The notes under the pieces were generated by a model that was not told where the DNA came from, did no database searches, and was given only the letters and a program-made list of their open reading frames with translations. Position numbers and translations under genes: made by a program. Positions 47,467-58,933 of a DNA stretch of 64,000 nucleotides are shown here, in pieces (the first letter of the stretch is position 1; every line of letters begins with the position of its first letter). Source of the DNA: Bacteroidia bacterium (GTDB lineage Bacteria; Bacteroidota; Bacteroidia; SpSt-205); contig BPGV01000001.1 of assembly GCA_026003215.1 (NCBI GenBank), positions 709,570-773,569 on the forward strand, read 5' to 3'.

Positions 47467-48078
47467 TTATTTGGAATAAAGCTCAACTATCAGACGCTCT
47501 TGGATATTTTCTGGGATTTCTGACCGAGACGGCACATACAAGAAAGTCCCGGCATACTCTGCCTTACGGATTTCTATCCAGGGGTACTTTTGGCGCCCAC
47601 TTTGTTCATCAAAGACCTTACAGAGAGCCTCGCGCTGCCGGGCTTTCGGAGAGAAACTAATGACATCCCCTGGGGCAACCAGGTAGGAAGGTATAGTCAC
47701 CGAACGACCATTTACGTAGATATGCCCATGATTGACGAGCTGACGGGCTCCCGGGCGAGTACGAGCAAAACCCATTCTATATACGACCGTATCCAAGCGA
47801 CGTTCCAAAAGCTGCAGGAGGTTTTCGCCAGTATTGCCCTTCATGCGAGAAGCTTTTTCAAAAAAGCGACGGAACTGCCGCTCTAACACCCCATAGATAT
47901 ACTTGGCTTTTTGCTTCTCCATCAATTGGCGTCCATATTCGCTGAGCTTATTAGCTCGCTTAAAGCGCCCATGTATGCCCGGGGCATAGTTTTTACGGCT
48001 CAGCACCCGTGAAGGCCCAAAAATCGGCTCTCCGAAGCGCCGAGCTATTCTCTGCCGTGGTCCTGTATAGCGTGCCAT
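47467..48078 (-). CDS. rpsD: 30S ribosomal protein S4
   Basis: [21 protein letters not shown]...[32 protein letters not shown]. Confidence 0.97.
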   Translation of the reverse strand: MARYTGPRQRIARRFGEPIFGPSRVLSRKNYAPGIHGRFKRANKLSEYGRQLMEKQKAKYIYGVLERQFRRFFEKASRMKGNTGENLLQLLERRLDTVVYRMGFARTRPGARQLVNHGHIYVNGRSVTIPSYLVAPGDVISFSPKARQREALCKVFDEQSGRQKYPWIEIRKAEYAGTFLYVPSRSEIPENIQERLIVELYSK

Positions 48079-48081
48079 AGG

Positions 48082-48474
48082 TTATACGCGTCTGGGTTTT
48101 GGAGGGCGACAACCATTATGCGGCATAGGCGTGATATCCTTGATACTCCGCACTTGAATGCCGGCAGCCTCTATGGCAAGGAGAGCAGCTTCCCGCCCAG
48201 AGCCTGTCCCTTTGAGGTAAGCATCCACTACACGCAAGCCAGCCTCATAAGCCGCTGCAGCTGCATCTTGGGCGGCGACTTGTCCCGCATAGGGGGTATT
48301 CTTCTTTGACCCGCGGAAGCCGACCTTGCCCGCAGAGCTCCACGAAATCACATTGCCTGCCGCATCGGTAAAGGTAATGATAATATTATTAAAGGTCGCT
48401 TGAATATATACACGACCTTCTGGTGCGACTTTGATTTTTTTACGCGCACGACCTTTTTTCTCGGTAGATGCCAT
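48082..48474 (-). CDS. rpsK: 30S ribosomal protein S11
   Basis: [39 protein letters not shown]...[18 protein letters not shown]. Confidence 0.97.
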   Translation of the reverse strand: MASTEKKGRARKKIKVAPEGRVYIQATFNNIIITFTDAAGNVISWSSAGKVGFRGSKKNTPYAGQVAAQDAAAAAYEAGLRVVDAYLKGTGSGREAALLAIEAAGIQVRSIKDITPMPHNGCRPPKPRRV

Positions 48475-48480
48475 AAGTTA

Positions 48481-48861
48481 TTATTTCTTAGGAGCTTTTT
48501 TCTTTCCTGCGACGGTTTTACGCTTACCCTTGCGGGTACGGGCGTTAGTTCGGGTGCGTTGCCCGCGTACGGGCAAGCCCAGCTTATGCCGTATTCCCCG
48601 ATAACAGCCAATCTCTATCAGCCGCCGAATATTCATCTGCACCTCGGCCCGCAGCTGCCCCTCCACCGTATAGCCCTGCTCAATCACTGCGCGTATCCGA
48701 GCGATTTCATCTTCTGTCCATTCCGAGACCCGCTTGTGCGGATCTACCTGTGCTTGGGCTAATACCTCCCACGCCGTAGTACGCCCTATCCCATACAGAT
48801 ACCGCAGCGCTATGAACCCCGGCTTATTGCGTGGCAAATCTACCCCTGCTACCCGTGCCAT
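48481..48861 (-). CDS. rpsM: 30S ribosomal protein S13
   Basis: [26 protein letters not shown]...[25 protein letters not shown]. Confidence 0.97.
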   Translation of the reverse strand: MARVAGVDLPRNKPGFIALRYLYGIGRTTAWEVLAQAQVDPHKRVSEWTEDEIARIRAVIEQGYTVEGQLRAEVQMNIRRLIEIGCYRGIRHKLGLPVRGQRTRTNARTRKGKRKTVAGKKKAPKK

Positions 48862-48862
48862 A

Positions 48863-48979
48863 TTACCCTTGTCGCTGTTTGAACTTAGGATTCTTCTTGT
48901 TTAGAATATATATGCGCCCTTTCCTGCGCACTACGATGCAATCACTGCTTCGCTTACGAACCGACGACTTGACTTTCAT
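48863..48979 (-). CDS. rpmJ: 50S ribosomal protein L36 (absent from the ORF track because it is short)
   Basis: Hand translation [38 protein letters not shown]. Confidence 0.96.
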   Translation of the reverse strand: MKVKSSVRKRSSDCIVVRRKGRIYILNKKNPKFKQRQG

Positions 48980-49001
48980 AGGCTATCTCATAAAAAGGTT
49001 T

Positions 49002-49220
49002 TCATTTGTAACGGTAAATAATCCGCCCCTTACTCAGGTCATACGGCGAAATCTCCACAGTAACCTTATCCCCCGGAAAGATCCGAATAAAATGCTTACG
49101 CATCTTCCCTGAGATATGGGCTAAGATAAGATGCCCATTTTCCAGACGCACGCGGAACATGGCGTTAGGAAGCGATTCCTCTATCGTCCCATCCAGCCGA
49201 ATAAAATCTTCCTTAGACAT
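49002..49220 (-). CDS. infA: translation initiation factor IF-1
   Basis: [72 protein letters not shown]. Confidence 0.97.
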   Translation of the reverse strand: MSKEDFIRLDGTIEESLPNAMFRVRLENGHLILAHISGKMRKHFIRIFPGDKVTVEISPYDLSKGRIIYRYK

Positions 49221-50022
49221 GGGCGAGCGCTTGATAAATGGGTTCAAACGAGGTAAGTACTTGAGCACCGCCGGGCCGTACGACCACCGTATGTTCAAAA
49301 TGGGCTGCCAAAGAACCATCACTTGTCTCCACCGCCCAACCATCTGCGCCCTTCTTAATGCGCTTACCGCCCATGTGCACCATGGGCTCAATCGCTATGA
49401 CGAGATTGGCGGGCAAGCGAGGGCCTTGCCCCGGTTTGCCTACATTAGGCACATCGGGTTCCATGTGCATAGCAACTCCCACACCGTGTCCAGTTAAGTT
49501 TTCTGCGACCGCAAAGGTATAACCTTTGACGAAATTATGAATAGTGTGCCCAATAGTCCCCAAGGCCACCCCCGCCCGCACCTGCGCTATAGCGCGTTCC
49601 AACGCCGTACGAGTGACCCATAAAAGCTTCTGTACGGGTGGAGGTACCTCTCCTACCGCAAAGGTATAGGCCATATCGGCATGAAAGCCGTCTACCCGCA
49701 CCCCGCAATCTATACTCACAATTTGCCCCTCCTGCAAAATACGCGTAGGGGAGGGCAAGCCATGCACCACCTCATGATTGATAGACACACACAACGTGTA
49801 CGGATAGGCAGCATCTTCAAAGGGAGGCTTATAGCCTTTAAAGGCAGGCTCCCCGCCCTCCGCTCGGATAAACTCTTCTGCCCGAGCATCCAACTCCGCA
49901 GTACTTACCCCCGGACGAATGAGTGGGGTCAGATACCCAAAAAGCCGACTGAGGATATCGGCTGCCGCCGCAATCCGCTGTATCCCCGCTTCATCGTATA
50001 TAGCCCACCCTTCGTACTTCAT
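49213..50022 (-). CDS. map: type I methionine aminopeptidase
   Basis: [50 protein letters not shown]. Confidence 0.95.
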   Translation of the reverse strand: MKYEGWAIYDEAGIQRIAAAADILSRLFGYLTPLIRPGVSTAELDARAEEFIRAEGGEPAFKGYKPPFEDAAYPYTLCVSINHEVVHGLPSPTRILQEGQIVSIDCGVRVDGFHADMAYTFAVGEVPPPVQKLLWVTRTALERAIAQVRAGVALGTIGHTIHNFVKGYTFAVAENLTGHGVGVAMHMEPDVPNVGKPGQGPRLPANLVIAIEPMVHMGGKRIKKGADGWAVETSDGSLAAHFEHTVVVRPGGAQVLTSFEPIYQALAHV

Positions 50023-51359
50023 AAAGCAGGGCTGACCACGGAACGCCCCCGTATGCGACCGGACTTAATCAGCCCCTCGTAATGACGCATAAGGAGGAAA
50101 CTCTCTATCTGCTGTAACGTATCCAAGACCACCCCTATCATAATCAAAATGGTGGTTCCCCCAAAAAACTGCGCAAACTGATTAGATACCCCTGCCAAAC
50201 GCACAAAAGCCGGCAAAATAGCGACTATGGCCAACGCTAAAGCCCCCGGCAAAGTAATACGAGTCAGAACCGTATCTATATAGTCAGCGGTCGGCTTACC
50301 CGGCTTGATACCGGGGATATACCCACCTGCCCGCTTAAGCTGCTCGGCAATATCTCGTGGATTTATCGCTATCGCCGTGTAGAAATAGGTAAAAAGCACA
50401 ATCAGGATTACGAAAAGGAAGTTATACGCAAAGCTGGTATAATCGGCAAACCAGCTTCCGGTGGAGAGCCAAAAATCACTTTCCGGAAAATACTGAGCAA
50501 TCGTAGCCGGAAGGAACATAAGGGATTGGGCAAAGATGATAGGCATTACCCCGGCAGCGGTAAGCTTGAGAGGAATATGACTGGTAGAGGCTACCCCCCC
50601 CATAGCCATCGGATAGCGCCCCCCCGCCATCTGCCGGGCATAATGCACGGGTATCTTGCGCACAGCTTGTTGTAAAAGAACTACCCCCATAATCACCACG
50701 ATAAGCGCCAAAACCTCCAAAAAGAAGAGCATCGGGGGATTAGAAGTCGCCTCATTCATCAAAGCGGGGGGAAGCTCGGCTACAATCCCTATGGCAATAA
50801 TTAACGAACTCCCATTCCCCAACCCCTTATCGGTGATTTTGTCGGCCATCCACACCAAAAACATGGTCCCCGCCAACATGCATAAGAGGGAAGTTATCGT
50901 AAAAGTGGTAGGCGACATCGTGATGGCCGATTGGTACTGGGTACGGAGGTTGACCAAATAGCCCGTACCCTGCACCAAAACCACCGCCACCGTAAGGAGC
51001 TTGGTATATTGATTAAGGCGCCGGGTACCGCTCTCCCCTTCTTTTTGCAGCTTCTGCAACGAGGGCACAGCCGTAGCCAAAAGCTGTATGATGATAGAAG
51101 CAGAGATATAGGGCATAATACCCAGCGCCAAGATAGCCCCTCGGGAAAAAGCCCCCCCCACAAAAGCATTAAGCATCCCTAAGATGCCCATGCCTTGCGT
51201 GCGGGCAAACTCCTCCGACAGCACCTGGGAGTCTATCCCCGGCAGTATAATGAAGGAGGCGGCCCGATATACCGCCAAAAGAAAGAGCGTATAAAGGATT
51301 CGCTCCCGTAGCTCGGGAATACTAAATATATTGCGTAGGGTCTGAAAAAGCTCTTTCAT
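50019..51359 (-). CDS. secY: preprotein translocase subunit SecY
   Basis: Ten-TM SecY pattern; GIMPYISASIIIQLL, INPRDIAEQLKRAGGYIPGIKPGKPTADYI. Confidence 0.96.
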   Translation of the reverse strand: MKELFQTLRNIFSIPELRERILYTLFLLAVYRAASFIILPGIDSQVLSEEFARTQGMGILGMLNAFVGGAFSRGAILALGIMPYISASIIIQLLATAVPSLQKLQKEGESGTRRLNQYTKLLTVAVVLVQGTGYLVNLRTQYQSAITMSPTTFTITSLLCMLAGTMFLVWMADKITDKGLGNGSSLIIAIGIVAELPPALMNEATSNPPMLFFLEVLALIVVIMGVVLLQQAVRKIPVHYARQMAGGRYPMAMGGVASTSHIPLKLTAAGVMPIIFAQSLMFLPATIAQYFPESDFWLSTGSWFADYTSFAYNFLFVILIVLFTYFYTAIAINPRDIAEQLKRAGGYIPGIKPGKPTADYIDTVLTRITLPGALALAIVAILPAFVRLAGVSNQFAQFFGGTTILIMIGVVLDTLQQIESFLLMRHYEGLIKSGRIRGRSVVSPAL

Positions 51360-51817
51360 GCTTGTAAAGATACGGCTTTTCCCCCGGCCTTTTCTATGGC
51401 GGCTTGGGCAGCCGCACTGAACTTATGGGCTCTTATGGTGACAGCACGGATAAGCTCTCCCCGTCCCAGCACTTTGATAGGCAAATCCTTTTTCACAATA
51501 CCTTGGGCTTTGAGCCATTCCGGGGTAATCTCCCCTACATCGGGATGCTTTTCCAAAATCTGGGATAGCGTATCCAGATTGAGGGGGAAGTACTCGGTAC
51601 GGAAAGGGTTTTGGAAGCCGAACTTAGGGATACGGCGCTGATAGGGCATTTGTCCGCCCTCAAATCCTCGCTTGACGCGATAGCCTGAACGGGACTTATC
51701 GCCCTTATGCCCTCGGGTGGCGGTGCCCCCATGCCCACTCCCTTCGCCTCGGCCGATTCGTTTCCTGGGCCGGGTGGCCCCTGGACGAGGGCTTAGCTTG
51801 TCCAGAAGGCTACTCAT
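51356..51817 (-). CDS. rplO: 50S ribosomal protein L15
   Basis: RPRKRIGRGEGSGHGGTATRGHKGDKSRSGYRVKRGFEGGQMPYQRRIPKFGF. Confidence 0.97.
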   Translation of the reverse strand: MSSLLDKLSPRPGATRPRKRIGRGEGSGHGGTATRGHKGDKSRSGYRVKRGFEGGQMPYQRRIPKFGFQNPFRTEYFPLNLDTLSQILEKHPDVGEITPEWLKAQGIVKKDLPIKVLGRGELIRAVTIRAHKFSAAAQAAIEKAGGKAVSLQA

Positions 51818-52005
51818 GATACGCGTTCTATTTTGACCAAGTGACTTACTACCCGAAGCATCCCCAAAATAGCCGGATTGACCTCCTTCTCTACAACATG
51901 CATACGCCTACGCAGCCCTAAAGCCCGCAAAGTATCTCGCTGCCGACGAGGACAATCTATGCTACTGCGCACCTGCGTAATCTTGACTCGTATCGCCGGT
52001 TTCAT
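51814..52005 (-). CDS. rpmD: 50S ribosomal protein L30
   Basis: [51 protein letters not shown]. Confidence 0.93.
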   Translation of the reverse strand: MKPAIRVKITQVRSSIDCPRRQRDTLRALGLRRRMHVVEKEVNPAILGMLRVVSHLVKIERVS

Positions 52006-52516
52006 AAGTTCCATGGAAAACCTTTTTCAAAGGGATAGTTCTCCGCTGCGCTACGGCAGCAGCATCTTCCAGCTCCATCAACGCCTTGAAGGTCGCCCGC
52101 ACGACATTATGGGGATTAGAAGAGCCGATTACTTTCGCCAGCACGTCTTGGACACCGAGGACCTCCAAGACCGCCCGAACAGCCCCCCCCGCGATCAGCC
52201 CCGTACCTGGCGCGGCTGGACGCAATACCAGCCGAGTAGATTCGTACTTCACCGTGATAGCATGCGGTATGGTGGTGCGACGAAGGGGGAAGCGATATAA
52301 GTTTTTCTTAGCGGCTTCAATCCCCTTATTGATGGCGATATTGGCTTCTGCGGCCTTGCCTAAGCCAAAGCCGACAACACCCTTTCTATCGCCCACTACC
52401 ACCAGAGCGGCAAACCCAAAACGCCGCCCCCCTTTGACTACCTTAGCCGTGCGATTTAGCCAGACTAATCTATCTTCTAAGGCTAAGGCTTCTCGTGTAA
52501 CTACGCGCTTACCCAT
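51962..52516 (-). CDS. rpsE: 30S ribosomal protein S5
   Basis: [40 protein letters not shown]. Confidence 0.97.
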   Translation of the reverse strand: MGKRVVTREALALEDRLVWLNRTAKVVKGGRRFGFAALVVVGDRKGVVGFGLGKAAEANIAINKGIEAAKKNLYRFPLRRTTIPHAITVKYESTRLVLRPAAPGTGLIAGGAVRAVLEVLGVQDVLAKVIGSSNPHNVVRATFKALMELEDAAAVAQRRTIPLKKVFHGTYETGDTSQDYAGAQ

Positions 52517-52519
52517 AGC

Positions 52520-52879
52520 TCAGAAAAGTAATCCCCCTTCTCGGGCACCCTCTGCCAGGGCCCGGACATTTCCATGATACTTGTACCCATTACGGTCGAA
52601 AACGACTTTTTCTATCCCCAAACCTTTGGCCCGTTCCGCCAGCTTAAGGCCGACCAAACGGCTCCTCTCTAAAGGACGCGTGCCTTGCTGCTGAATCTCC
52701 GCCTCCCGCGCACTGGCCGAAACCAAAGTCACCCCTCGCTCATCATCTATAAGCTGCGCATAAATATACTTATTGCTGCGGAAGACAGAAAGGCGAGGCC
52801 TTTCTGCCGTACCGCGCACCTTTTTACGAATACGCCATTTTATGCGCAAACGACGCTCACGCTTTTCTTTGACCTGCAT
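52520..52879 (-). CDS. rplR: 50S ribosomal protein L18
   Basis: [28 protein letters not shown]...[28 protein letters not shown]. Confidence 0.96.
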   Translation of the reverse strand: MQVKEKRERRLRIKWRIRKKVRGTAERPRLSVFRSNKYIYAQLIDDERGVTLVSASAREAEIQQQGTRPLERSRLVGLKLAERAKGLGIEKVVFDRNGYKYHGNVRALAEGAREGGLLF

Positions 52880-52885
52880 AGTTCG

Positions 52886-53449
52886 TTATTTTTTGCCTTT
52901 ACCTTTGGCTTTTCCTGCTTTGAGTCGTATCACTTCATCTGCGTACCGAACCCCCTTGCCTTTATAAGGATTAGGCGGCCGAAGGCTTCTAATCATGGAG
53001 GCTACCTGCCCCACCAGCTGCTTGTCTAAACTTTCCAACACGATACGGAGATTTTGCCCCCGTTCGGCTATAATCTGGGCTTTCACCCCCTGGGGCAGCA
53101 CGAAAGCAATATCATGCGAGTACCCGAGGGTGAGCAGCAGAACATCACTCCCCTTAAGCTCCGCCTTGTACCCAATCCCTACCACCTCCAAGACACGCTG
53201 AAACCCCGCAGACACGCCTATCACCGCATTCTGAATAAGCGCTCTATAGGTACCGTGGAGCGCTTTATAGTGCTTTTCCTCCGAAGGGCGGATAAGCTGG
53301 AGTTGATTACCACTTTGCTCTATAGTGAAGCCCTCGGGTAAAGTAAGGGTATAGTTCCCTTTAGGCCCTTGAAAAGTCAAAATAGGCGCCTGCCATGTCA
53401 CTTTTACCCCAGTGGGGATCACTACAGGTTGTCTCCCAACACGCGACAT
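52886..53449 (-). CDS. rplF: 50S ribosomal protein L6
   Basis: MSRVGRQPVVIPTGVKV...PPNPYKGKGVRYADEVIRLKAGKAKGK. Confidence 0.96.
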   Translation of the reverse strand: MSRVGRQPVVIPTGVKVTWQAPILTFQGPKGNYTLTLPEGFTIEQSGNQLQLIRPSEEKHYKALHGTYRALIQNAVIGVSAGFQRVLEVVGIGYKAELKGSDVLLLTLGYSHDIAFVLPQGVKAQIIAERGQNLRIVLESLDKQLVGQVASMIRSLRPPNPYKGKGVRYADEVIRLKAGKAKGKGKK

Positions 53450-53453
53450 AGTT

Positions 53454-53843
53454 CTATCGGACGAAACAGAGGATTTCTCCACCAACCCCCAAACGGCGAG
53501 CCTCCTTATCGGTGAGGACCCCGCGGGAGGTAGAAACAATTGCTATACCTAACCCATTAGCGACTTCGGGCAGCCGATCTACGGGGGCATAGAGCCGACG
53601 GCCCGGCTTGCTTACCCGCACAATTTCTCGAAGGGCTGGCTGCTGACGGGAGCCATAGCGCAAAAGTATCCGCAAAAACTGCTTATTTCCCTCCTGACGC
53701 ACTTGATAATCCTCAATATAGCCTTGTTCCTTCAAAATGCGGGCAATTTCACTACGGATATACGAAGACTGCACCTCCATTATAGGATGAGCCGCTCTAT
53801 AAGCATTCCGTAGGCGCGTGAGGAAATCACCAATCGTATCCAT
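53454..53843 (-). CDS. rpsH: 30S ribosomal protein S8
   Basis: MDTIGDFLTRLRNAYRA...GLGIAIVSTSRGVLTDKEARRLGVGGEILCFV. Confidence 0.96.
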   Translation of the reverse strand: MDTIGDFLTRLRNAYRAAHPIMEVQSSYIRSEIARILKEQGYIEDYQVRQEGNKQFLRILLRYGSRQQPALREIVRVSKPGRRLYAPVDRLPEVANGLGIAIVSTSRGVLTDKEARRLGVGGEILCFVR

Positions 53844-53844
53844 A

Positions 53845-54114
53845 TTACCAGCTGGCTTTGGTCATGCCTGGGATTTTTCCTTCTAAAGCAAGCTCACGGA
53901 GCTTGACACGGCAGAGGCCAAACATCTTATAGTTTCCTCGGGGCCGCCCCGTAAGCTGACACCGGAAGCGCAGCCGCACCGGCGAAGAGTTTCTCGGCAA
54001 AAGCGCTAACTCTTCCCAGCGCCCTTCTTTTTTGAGCTGCGCACGTTTAGCCGCATATTGCTTATAGAGCTTCCACCGTTTGCGCTCCCGTGCTATTACT
54101 GCATCTGTAGCCAT
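53845..54114 (-). CDS. rpsN: 30S ribosomal protein S14
   Basis: [51 protein letters not shown]. Confidence 0.96.
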   Translation of the reverse strand: MATDAVIARERKRWKLYKQYAAKRAQLKKEGRWEELALLPRNSSPVRLRFRCQLTGRPRGNYKMFGLCRVKLRELALEGKIPGMTKASW

Positions 54115-54117
54115 ACC

Positions 54118-54690
54118 TTATGCTTTTTTCTTAGTAGGTTCTCCTTCTCGGAAAGGCAAGCCTAAGGCTTTGAGTAGCTCAAAGGCCTCTTTATCGGTCT
54201 GCGCTGTGGTAACCAAAGTAATATCCATGCCGGCGATCTTGTACACCTTGTCAATATCTATTTCGGGAAAGATCAGCTGCTCGCGCACCCCCAGGGTATA
54301 GTTTCCTCGGCCATCAAAAGCCGTCGGCGAAATACCCCGAAAGTCCCGTGTACGGGGTAGCGCCGCATGGATGAGCCGCTCTAAAAACTCATACATGTGA
54401 TAACCGCGTAGGGTCACCTTCACGCCGATAGGCATGCGCTTGCGGAGCTTGAAGCCCGCCACATCCTTCCGGGAGAGGGCCACCACCGGCTTTTGCCCCG
54501 TGATAAGGGCCAGCTCTTCCACAGCTTGCTCCAAAAGTTTTTTATCGGATACAGCCGCACCTACCCCACGGGAGACCACTATTTTCTCCAATCGGGGCAC
54601 CTGCATGATATTCTTGTAGCCTAACTTCTCTTTAAGCTCTGGGCGGATACGCTCTATGTAGAGCCTATACAGATTGGGAATGTATTTCAT
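54118..54690 (-). CDS. rplE: 50S ribosomal protein L5
   Basis: [20 protein letters not shown]...[23 protein letters not shown]. Confidence 0.96.
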   Translation of the reverse strand: MKYIPNLYRLYIERIRPELKEKLGYKNIMQVPRLEKIVVSRGVGAAVSDKKLLEQAVEELALITGQKPVVALSRKDVAGFKLRKRMPIGVKVTLRGYHMYEFLERLIHAALPRTRDFRGISPTAFDGRGNYTLGVREQLIFPEIDIDKVYKIAGMDITLVTTAQTDKEAFELLKALGLPFREGEPTKKKA

Positions 54691-55019
54691 ACGACTTTAC
54701 CACTTTTTTTCGCGTAACGGACCCACTTACCATTTTCCAGCCGCCGGCCCACTCGGGTAGGCTTATTGGTGTGCGGGTCTATGAGCTGAAGCTTGCAGAC
54801 CGGGATAGGACGCTCCACTTCTACTACACCTCCTTGGGGATAGGCTTGGCTTTTCCGAACCCGCTTAGTCACCAAAGCGACCCCTTCCACCAACGCCAAT
54901 CCTTTGCGGGGAAACACACGAATGACCCGCCCCGTTTTACCTTTCTCATCCCCCGATAGCACTTTGACCAGGTCCCCCCGGCGAATATGAAGCTTGGGTA
55001 TAAATCTTGTACGACTCAT
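54687..55019 (-). CDS. rplX: 50S ribosomal protein L24
   Basis: [39 protein letters not shown]. Confidence 0.96.
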   Translation of the reverse strand: MSRTRFIPKLHIRRGDLVKVLSGDEKGKTGRVIRVFPRKGLALVEGVALVTKRVRKSQAYPQGGVVEVERPIPVCKLQLIDPHTNKPTRVGRRLENGKWVRYAKKSGKVV

Positions 55020-55384
55020 AAGACCTCCGGCGCTAAGGATACGATTTTCATGAAGCCTTTATCCCGCAGCTCGCGAGCCACCGGTCCAAAAATGCGGGAC
55101 CCCCGAGGCTCCCCTTCATTATTAATGAGTACAGCTGCGTTATCCTCAAAGCGAATGTAGGTACCATTCGGACGGCGGTAAGCCCGCTTAGTACGGACGA
55201 TAACCGCCTTTACTACATCCCCTTTTTTGACCATGCCGTTAGGGATAGCGTCCTTGACGGAAGCCACAATCACATCCCCCAAACCGCCATAGCGCCTATG
55301 GCTGCCGCCCAGCACGCGTATACAGAGAAGCTCCCGAGCTCCCGTATTGTCTGCTACTACCAAGCGCGACTCTTGCTGAATCAT
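55016..55384 (-). CDS. rplN: 50S ribosomal protein L14
   Basis: [48 protein letters not shown]. Confidence 0.97.
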   Translation of the reverse strand: MIQQESRLVVADNTGARELLCIRVLGGSHRRYGGLGDVIVASVKDAIPNGMVKKGDVVKAVIVRTKRAYRRPNGTYIRFEDNAAVLINNEGEPRGSRIFGPVARELRDKGFMKIVSLAPEVL

Positions 55385-55386
55385 AG

Positions 55387-55674
55387 TTACTTCGCTTTTT
55401 GGAGGATTTCCACGAGGCGCCAGCGCTTCGTACGGCTCAGCGGACGCGTCTCCATAATACGCACCACATCGCCCACCTGCGCTTCTTGACGCTCATCGTG
55501 GGCCGCAAATTTACTGAATCTTTTGACTGGCTTGTGATACAGCGGATGGGGCTCATTGCGCACTACCCGCACAATAATCGTTTTCTGCATCTTATTGCTC
55601 ACGACGACGCCGACAAACTCTTTTCGGCGGCCGCGTGTAGGCTTAGGATTGGGCTCGTTCATGGCGCTTTTCAT
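55387..55674 (-). CDS. rpsQ: 30S ribosomal protein S17
   Basis: [42 protein letters not shown]. Confidence 0.95.
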   Translation of the reverse strand: MKSAMNEPNPKPTRGRRKEFVGVVVSNKMQKTIIVRVVRNEPHPLYHKPVKRFSKFAAHDERQEAQVGDVVRIMETRPLSRTKRWRLVEILQKAK

Positions 55675-55849
55675 TTATAATGGTAAGGATTCGCGCAATA
55701 TCTTTTCGCACAGCAGGTATCACAGAAGCCGCATTAGAGAGCGGACTCTGTGCATTTTTATACTGAAGCTCTTGCAGCTCCTTGCGCTTTTGATGCAGGA
55801 GCTGATGCAGCTCATGCAAGGAATAGGCACGTAAATCACTGGCCTTCAT
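55643..55849 (-). CDS. rpmC: 50S ribosomal protein L29
   Basis: [61 protein letters not shown]. Confidence 0.94.
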   Translation of the reverse strand: MKASDLRAYSLHELHQLLHQKRKELQELQYKNAQSPLSNAASVIPAVRKDIARILTIINEKRHERAQS

Positions 55850-56276
55850 AGTCCGGACGAGTGATAAACTTGGTTTTTATGGGAAGCTTGAAAGCAGCCA
55901 AGCGAAAAGCTTCCCGGGCAGCAGCTTCACTCACACCTTCACATTCAAAGAGGACGTTACCCGGCTTTACCACCGCCGCGTAAAACTCTACATTCCCTTT
56001 GCCTTTACCCATACGCACTTCCAAGGGCTTACGGGTAATAGGCTTGTGCGGGAAGATACGGATCCAAATCTTGCCTTCCCTTCGGAGATACCGCGTAAGG
56101 GCGACCCGGGCTGCTTCAATCTGCCGTGCTGTGATAAGCCCTCCATCCACCGCCTTTAACCCAAAAGTGCCAAATGCCAGCTGATTCCCACGCGTAGCTA
56201 TACCTCGTACCTCGCCCCCTTGTAGGAGCCGTCCTTTCTGCTCTTTACGGTACCGAGTTCGCTTAGGTTGTAACAT
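55836..56276 (-). CDS. rplP: 50S ribosomal protein L16
   Basis: [43 protein letters not shown]. Confidence 0.97.
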   Translation of the reverse strand: MLQPKRTRYRKEQKGRLLQGGEVRGIATRGNQLAFGTFGLKAVDGGLITARQIEAARVALTRYLRREGKIWIRIFPHKPITRKPLEVRMGKGKGNVEFYAAVVKPGNVLFECEGVSEAAAREAFRLAAFKLPIKTKFITRPDYEGQ

Positions 56277-56279
56277 AGA

Positions 56280-57062
56280 TTACTTGTTTTTTCGTTCCTT
56301 GCGTGAAAACTTTCCCGATTTTACCTCCTCACTCATCCATGGGAAAAGATCCACTTTGCCATACAAGGTGCCCTTCAATATCCAAACCTTGACCCCGATA
56401 GCCCCATAGATGGTATGAGCTGTGGCCGTCGCATAATCAATATCAGAGCGGAGGGTTTGAAGCGCAATATGGCCTTCCTTATACTCTTCGGAGCGAGACA
56501 TATCGGATCCTCCCAAGCGCCCCGTACAACGGATCTTTATCCCCTCTGCTCCCGCTCGCATAGCCTGGGCCATAGCGCTTTTCATGGCCCGGCGATGCGA
56601 TATACGTGCTTCCAGCTGCTCCGCTATATTTTTGGCCACCAGGCGTGCATCCAGCTCCGGTCGTAATACCTCCCGCAGACTAATATCTATGGCATTTAGA
56701 GGCACCTCCTCCGGCGCCTTCCCTAACTCCGCTCGCTTCCCTAAAAGTAGATTTTGATATTCCTTATTGAAACGGCGCACAATCCGCAGAAGGTCTTGTT
56801 GGAGCCGCTTTATATTACCCCCGTCTTTGCCTATGAGTATGCCAGGTCGCGCAGCATAAATAATAATATGCGTGGCTTGCAACGAAGTACGGTTGATAAG
56901 AATACGGGATATTTGGGCCTTCGGATATTCTTTCTCAATATGCTGACGGAAAAGCTCATCTAATAAGATATACGGAGCCATCCGCCGCCCAGCATACCAG
57001 TTAGACAACCAACCTTTGGTGATTCCTAACCGAAAACCTATCGGATGCGTCTTCTGTCCCAT
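56280..57062 (-). CDS. rpsC: 30S ribosomal protein S3
   Basis: MGQKTHPIGFRLGITKGWLSNWYAGRR...HTIYGAIGVKVWILKG. Confidence 0.97.
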   Translation of the reverse strand: MGQKTHPIGFRLGITKGWLSNWYAGRRMAPYILLDELFRQHIEKEYPKAQISRILINRTSLQATHIIIYAARPGILIGKDGGNIKRLQQDLLRIVRRFNKEYQNLLLGKRAELGKAPEEVPLNAIDISLREVLRPELDARLVAKNIAEQLEARISHRRAMKSAMAQAMRAGAEGIKIRCTGRLGGSDMSRSEEYKEGHIALQTLRSDIDYATATAHTIYGAIGVKVWILKGTLYGKVDLFPWMSEEVKSGKFSRKERKNK

Positions 57063-57064
57063 AG

Positions 57065-57499
57065 TTATCCTAAGTATATGCGAATGTGTGAGGAACGTTT
57101 GCGAATCGGGTGTGCGCGTCCTTGCGGCGCGGGTTGGATACGTTTGAGAAAGGGCCCCCCATCAATCTCTATCCGCACTATCCGCAGAGTCTCTAAATCA
57201 CCGGATCCACCCGTCTTCTGCTCCCAATCATTAATTGCGCAGCGCAGGGCTTTGAGCACTTCTTTGGCGGCCCAGCGGCGTGTCAGCTTAAGGTATGCCA
57301 ACGCCTTTTCTACGGTCTGCCCACGCACCAGGTCCGCCACTAATCGCACCTTCCGTGGCGGATAAGGACAGCCCCGATACACCGCATAGTACAGCTCTTT
57401 GCGCTTAGCCTTGAGCGCCTCGGCCATGCGCCGTTTACGATTGCCCTTGTACGGCTTGGGCAAACCCTGCGCTATTTTTTCTTTACGCGTAAGCGTCAT
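57065..57499 (-). CDS. rplV: 50S ribosomal protein L22
   Basis: PYPPRKVRLVADLVRGQTVEKALAYLKLTRRWAAKEVLKALRCAIND...KRIQPAPQGRAHPIRKRSSHIRI. Confidence 0.95.
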   Translation of the reverse strand: MTLTRKEKIAQGLPKPYKGNRKRRMAEALKAKRKELYYAVYRGCPYPPRKVRLVADLVRGQTVEKALAYLKLTRRWAAKEVLKALRCAINDWEQKTGGSGDLETLRIVRIEIDGGPFLKRIQPAPQGRAHPIRKRSSHIRIYLG

Positions 57500-57502
57500 A
57501 CC

Positions 57503-57781
57503 CTATTTCTTTTTATCGGTTTTTTGGCCAGGGTGCCCCCGGAAAGTACGCGTAGGGGCAAACTCCCCAAGCCGATGTCCCACCATGTTTTCTGTGATAT
57601 ACACCGGGATAAACTGCTTCCCATTATGCACAGCGATAGTGTGTCCTACAAAGTCTGGCGTAATCATGGACGCCCGAGACCAAGTCTTGATAACCTTACG
57701 CTCTCGGGTTTCATTGAGCTTCTGCACCTTGGCCAGAAGCTTAGGATAAACATAAGGGCCTTTTTTCAGAGAACGAGCCAT
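57503..57781 (-). CDS. rpsS: 30S ribosomal protein S19
   Basis: [11 protein letters not shown]...[52 protein letters not shown]. Confidence 0.97.
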   Translation of the reverse strand: MARSLKKGPYVYPKLLAKVQKLNETRERKVIKTWSRASMITPDFVGHTIAVHNGKQFIPVYITENMVGHRLGEFAPTRTFRGHPGQKTDKKK

Positions 57782-57784
57782 AGC

Positions 57785-58621
57785 TTATTTAGATTTTTTG
57801 GATTTCCGACGAGAGATAATGAGCTTCGTACTGGGCTTTTTGGGATTACGCGTCTTTTTGCCTTTTGCGTAAAGCCCTTTACGCGAACGAGGATGCCCCC
57901 CTGAGGCTTTACCTTCGCCCCCGCCCATCGGATGATCGATGGGGTTCATCGCTACGCCGCGCGTGCGCGGACGACGCCCTAACCACCGGCTCCGCCCCGC
58001 TTTGCCAATAGAAATGTTTATATGGTCTGGATTGCTCACTACGCCTATAGTGGCAAAGCAATCTATCAAGATACGGCGAATCTCCCCAGAAGGCATCTTG
58101 AGGACCGCATACTTATCTTCTTTCCCAACAAGCTGAGCGGCTGTACCCGCTGCACGCACGAGCTTACCGCCTTGACCAGGAAGTAGCTCTACATTATGTA
58201 CAAAAGTACCTAACGGAATTTCCCGCAGCGGCAGCGTATTCCCCACTTTGGGCTCCACTCCAATCCCCGAAACCACTGTATCTCCCACAGAAAGCCCTTG
58301 CGGGGCAATAATATAGCGCTTTTCTCCATCCAGGTAGTGCAGGAGCGCTATGCGAGCGCTGCGGTTAGGATCGTATTCAATAGCGGCAACCTTAGCGGGT
58401 ATGCCGTGCTTATCCCGACGAAAGTCTATGAGCCGATAGCGTCGCTTGTGCCCGCCACCGATATAGCGCGCACTGCGGCGCCCTTGGTTATTGCGCCCTC
58501 CACTCTTTTTATAGGGAACTAAGAGGCTTTTTTCAGGTTCTGAGCGGGTAAGCTCCGAAAAATCGGAGACCGACATCCAACGCCGCCCTGGTGAAGTAGG
58601 CTTATACTTCCGAATACCCAT
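57785..58621 (-). CDS. rplB: 50S ribosomal protein L2
   Basis: [30 protein letters not shown]...[29 protein letters not shown]. Confidence 0.97.
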   Translation of the reverse strand: MGIRKYKPTSPGRRWMSVSDFSELTRSEPEKSLLVPYKKSGGRNNQGRRSARYIGGGHKRRYRLIDFRRDKHGIPAKVAAIEYDPNRSARIALLHYLDGEKRYIIAPQGLSVGDTVVSGIGVEPKVGNTLPLREIPLGTFVHNVELLPGQGGKLVRAAGTAAQLVGKEDKYAVLKMPSGEIRRILIDCFATIGVVSNPDHINISIGKAGRSRWLGRRPRTRGVAMNPIDHPMGGGEGKASGGHPRSRKGLYAKGKKTRNPKKPSTKLIISRRKSKKSK

Positions 58622-58624
58622 AGC

Positions 58625-58933
58625 TTAGAGGTTTTCGTATAGATTGAGTTCGTGGCCGGGCTTGAGACGCACATACGCCTTTTTATAAGAAGGCAGACGG
58701 CTCTCTTGGATACCTTTCCGCGTAAATCGCTGCCGAATCCGCGCAGGGAGCCAGGCCGTGCGAACCTCCGCTACCGGCACGCCATACATCGTTTCCACTG
58801 CTTTCTTTATCTCCGGCTTAGTGGCCTCGCGATGCACCTTAAACACGTAAGTGTAAGCGCCTTGCGCATTCTTACGCCGAGAAAGGGCAATCGCTTTTTC
58901 TGTAAAAAGTGGCTTGATAAGGATCGGCTTCAT
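58625..58933 (-). CDS. rplW: 50S ribosomal protein L23
   Basis: IKPLFTEKAIALSRRKNAQGAYTYVFKVHREATKPEIKKAVETMYGV. Confidence 0.96.
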   Translation of the reverse strand: MKPILIKPLFTEKAIALSRRKNAQGAYTYVFKVHREATKPEIKKAVETMYGVPVAEVRTAWLPARIRQRFTRKGIQESRLPSYKKAYVRLKPGHELNLYENL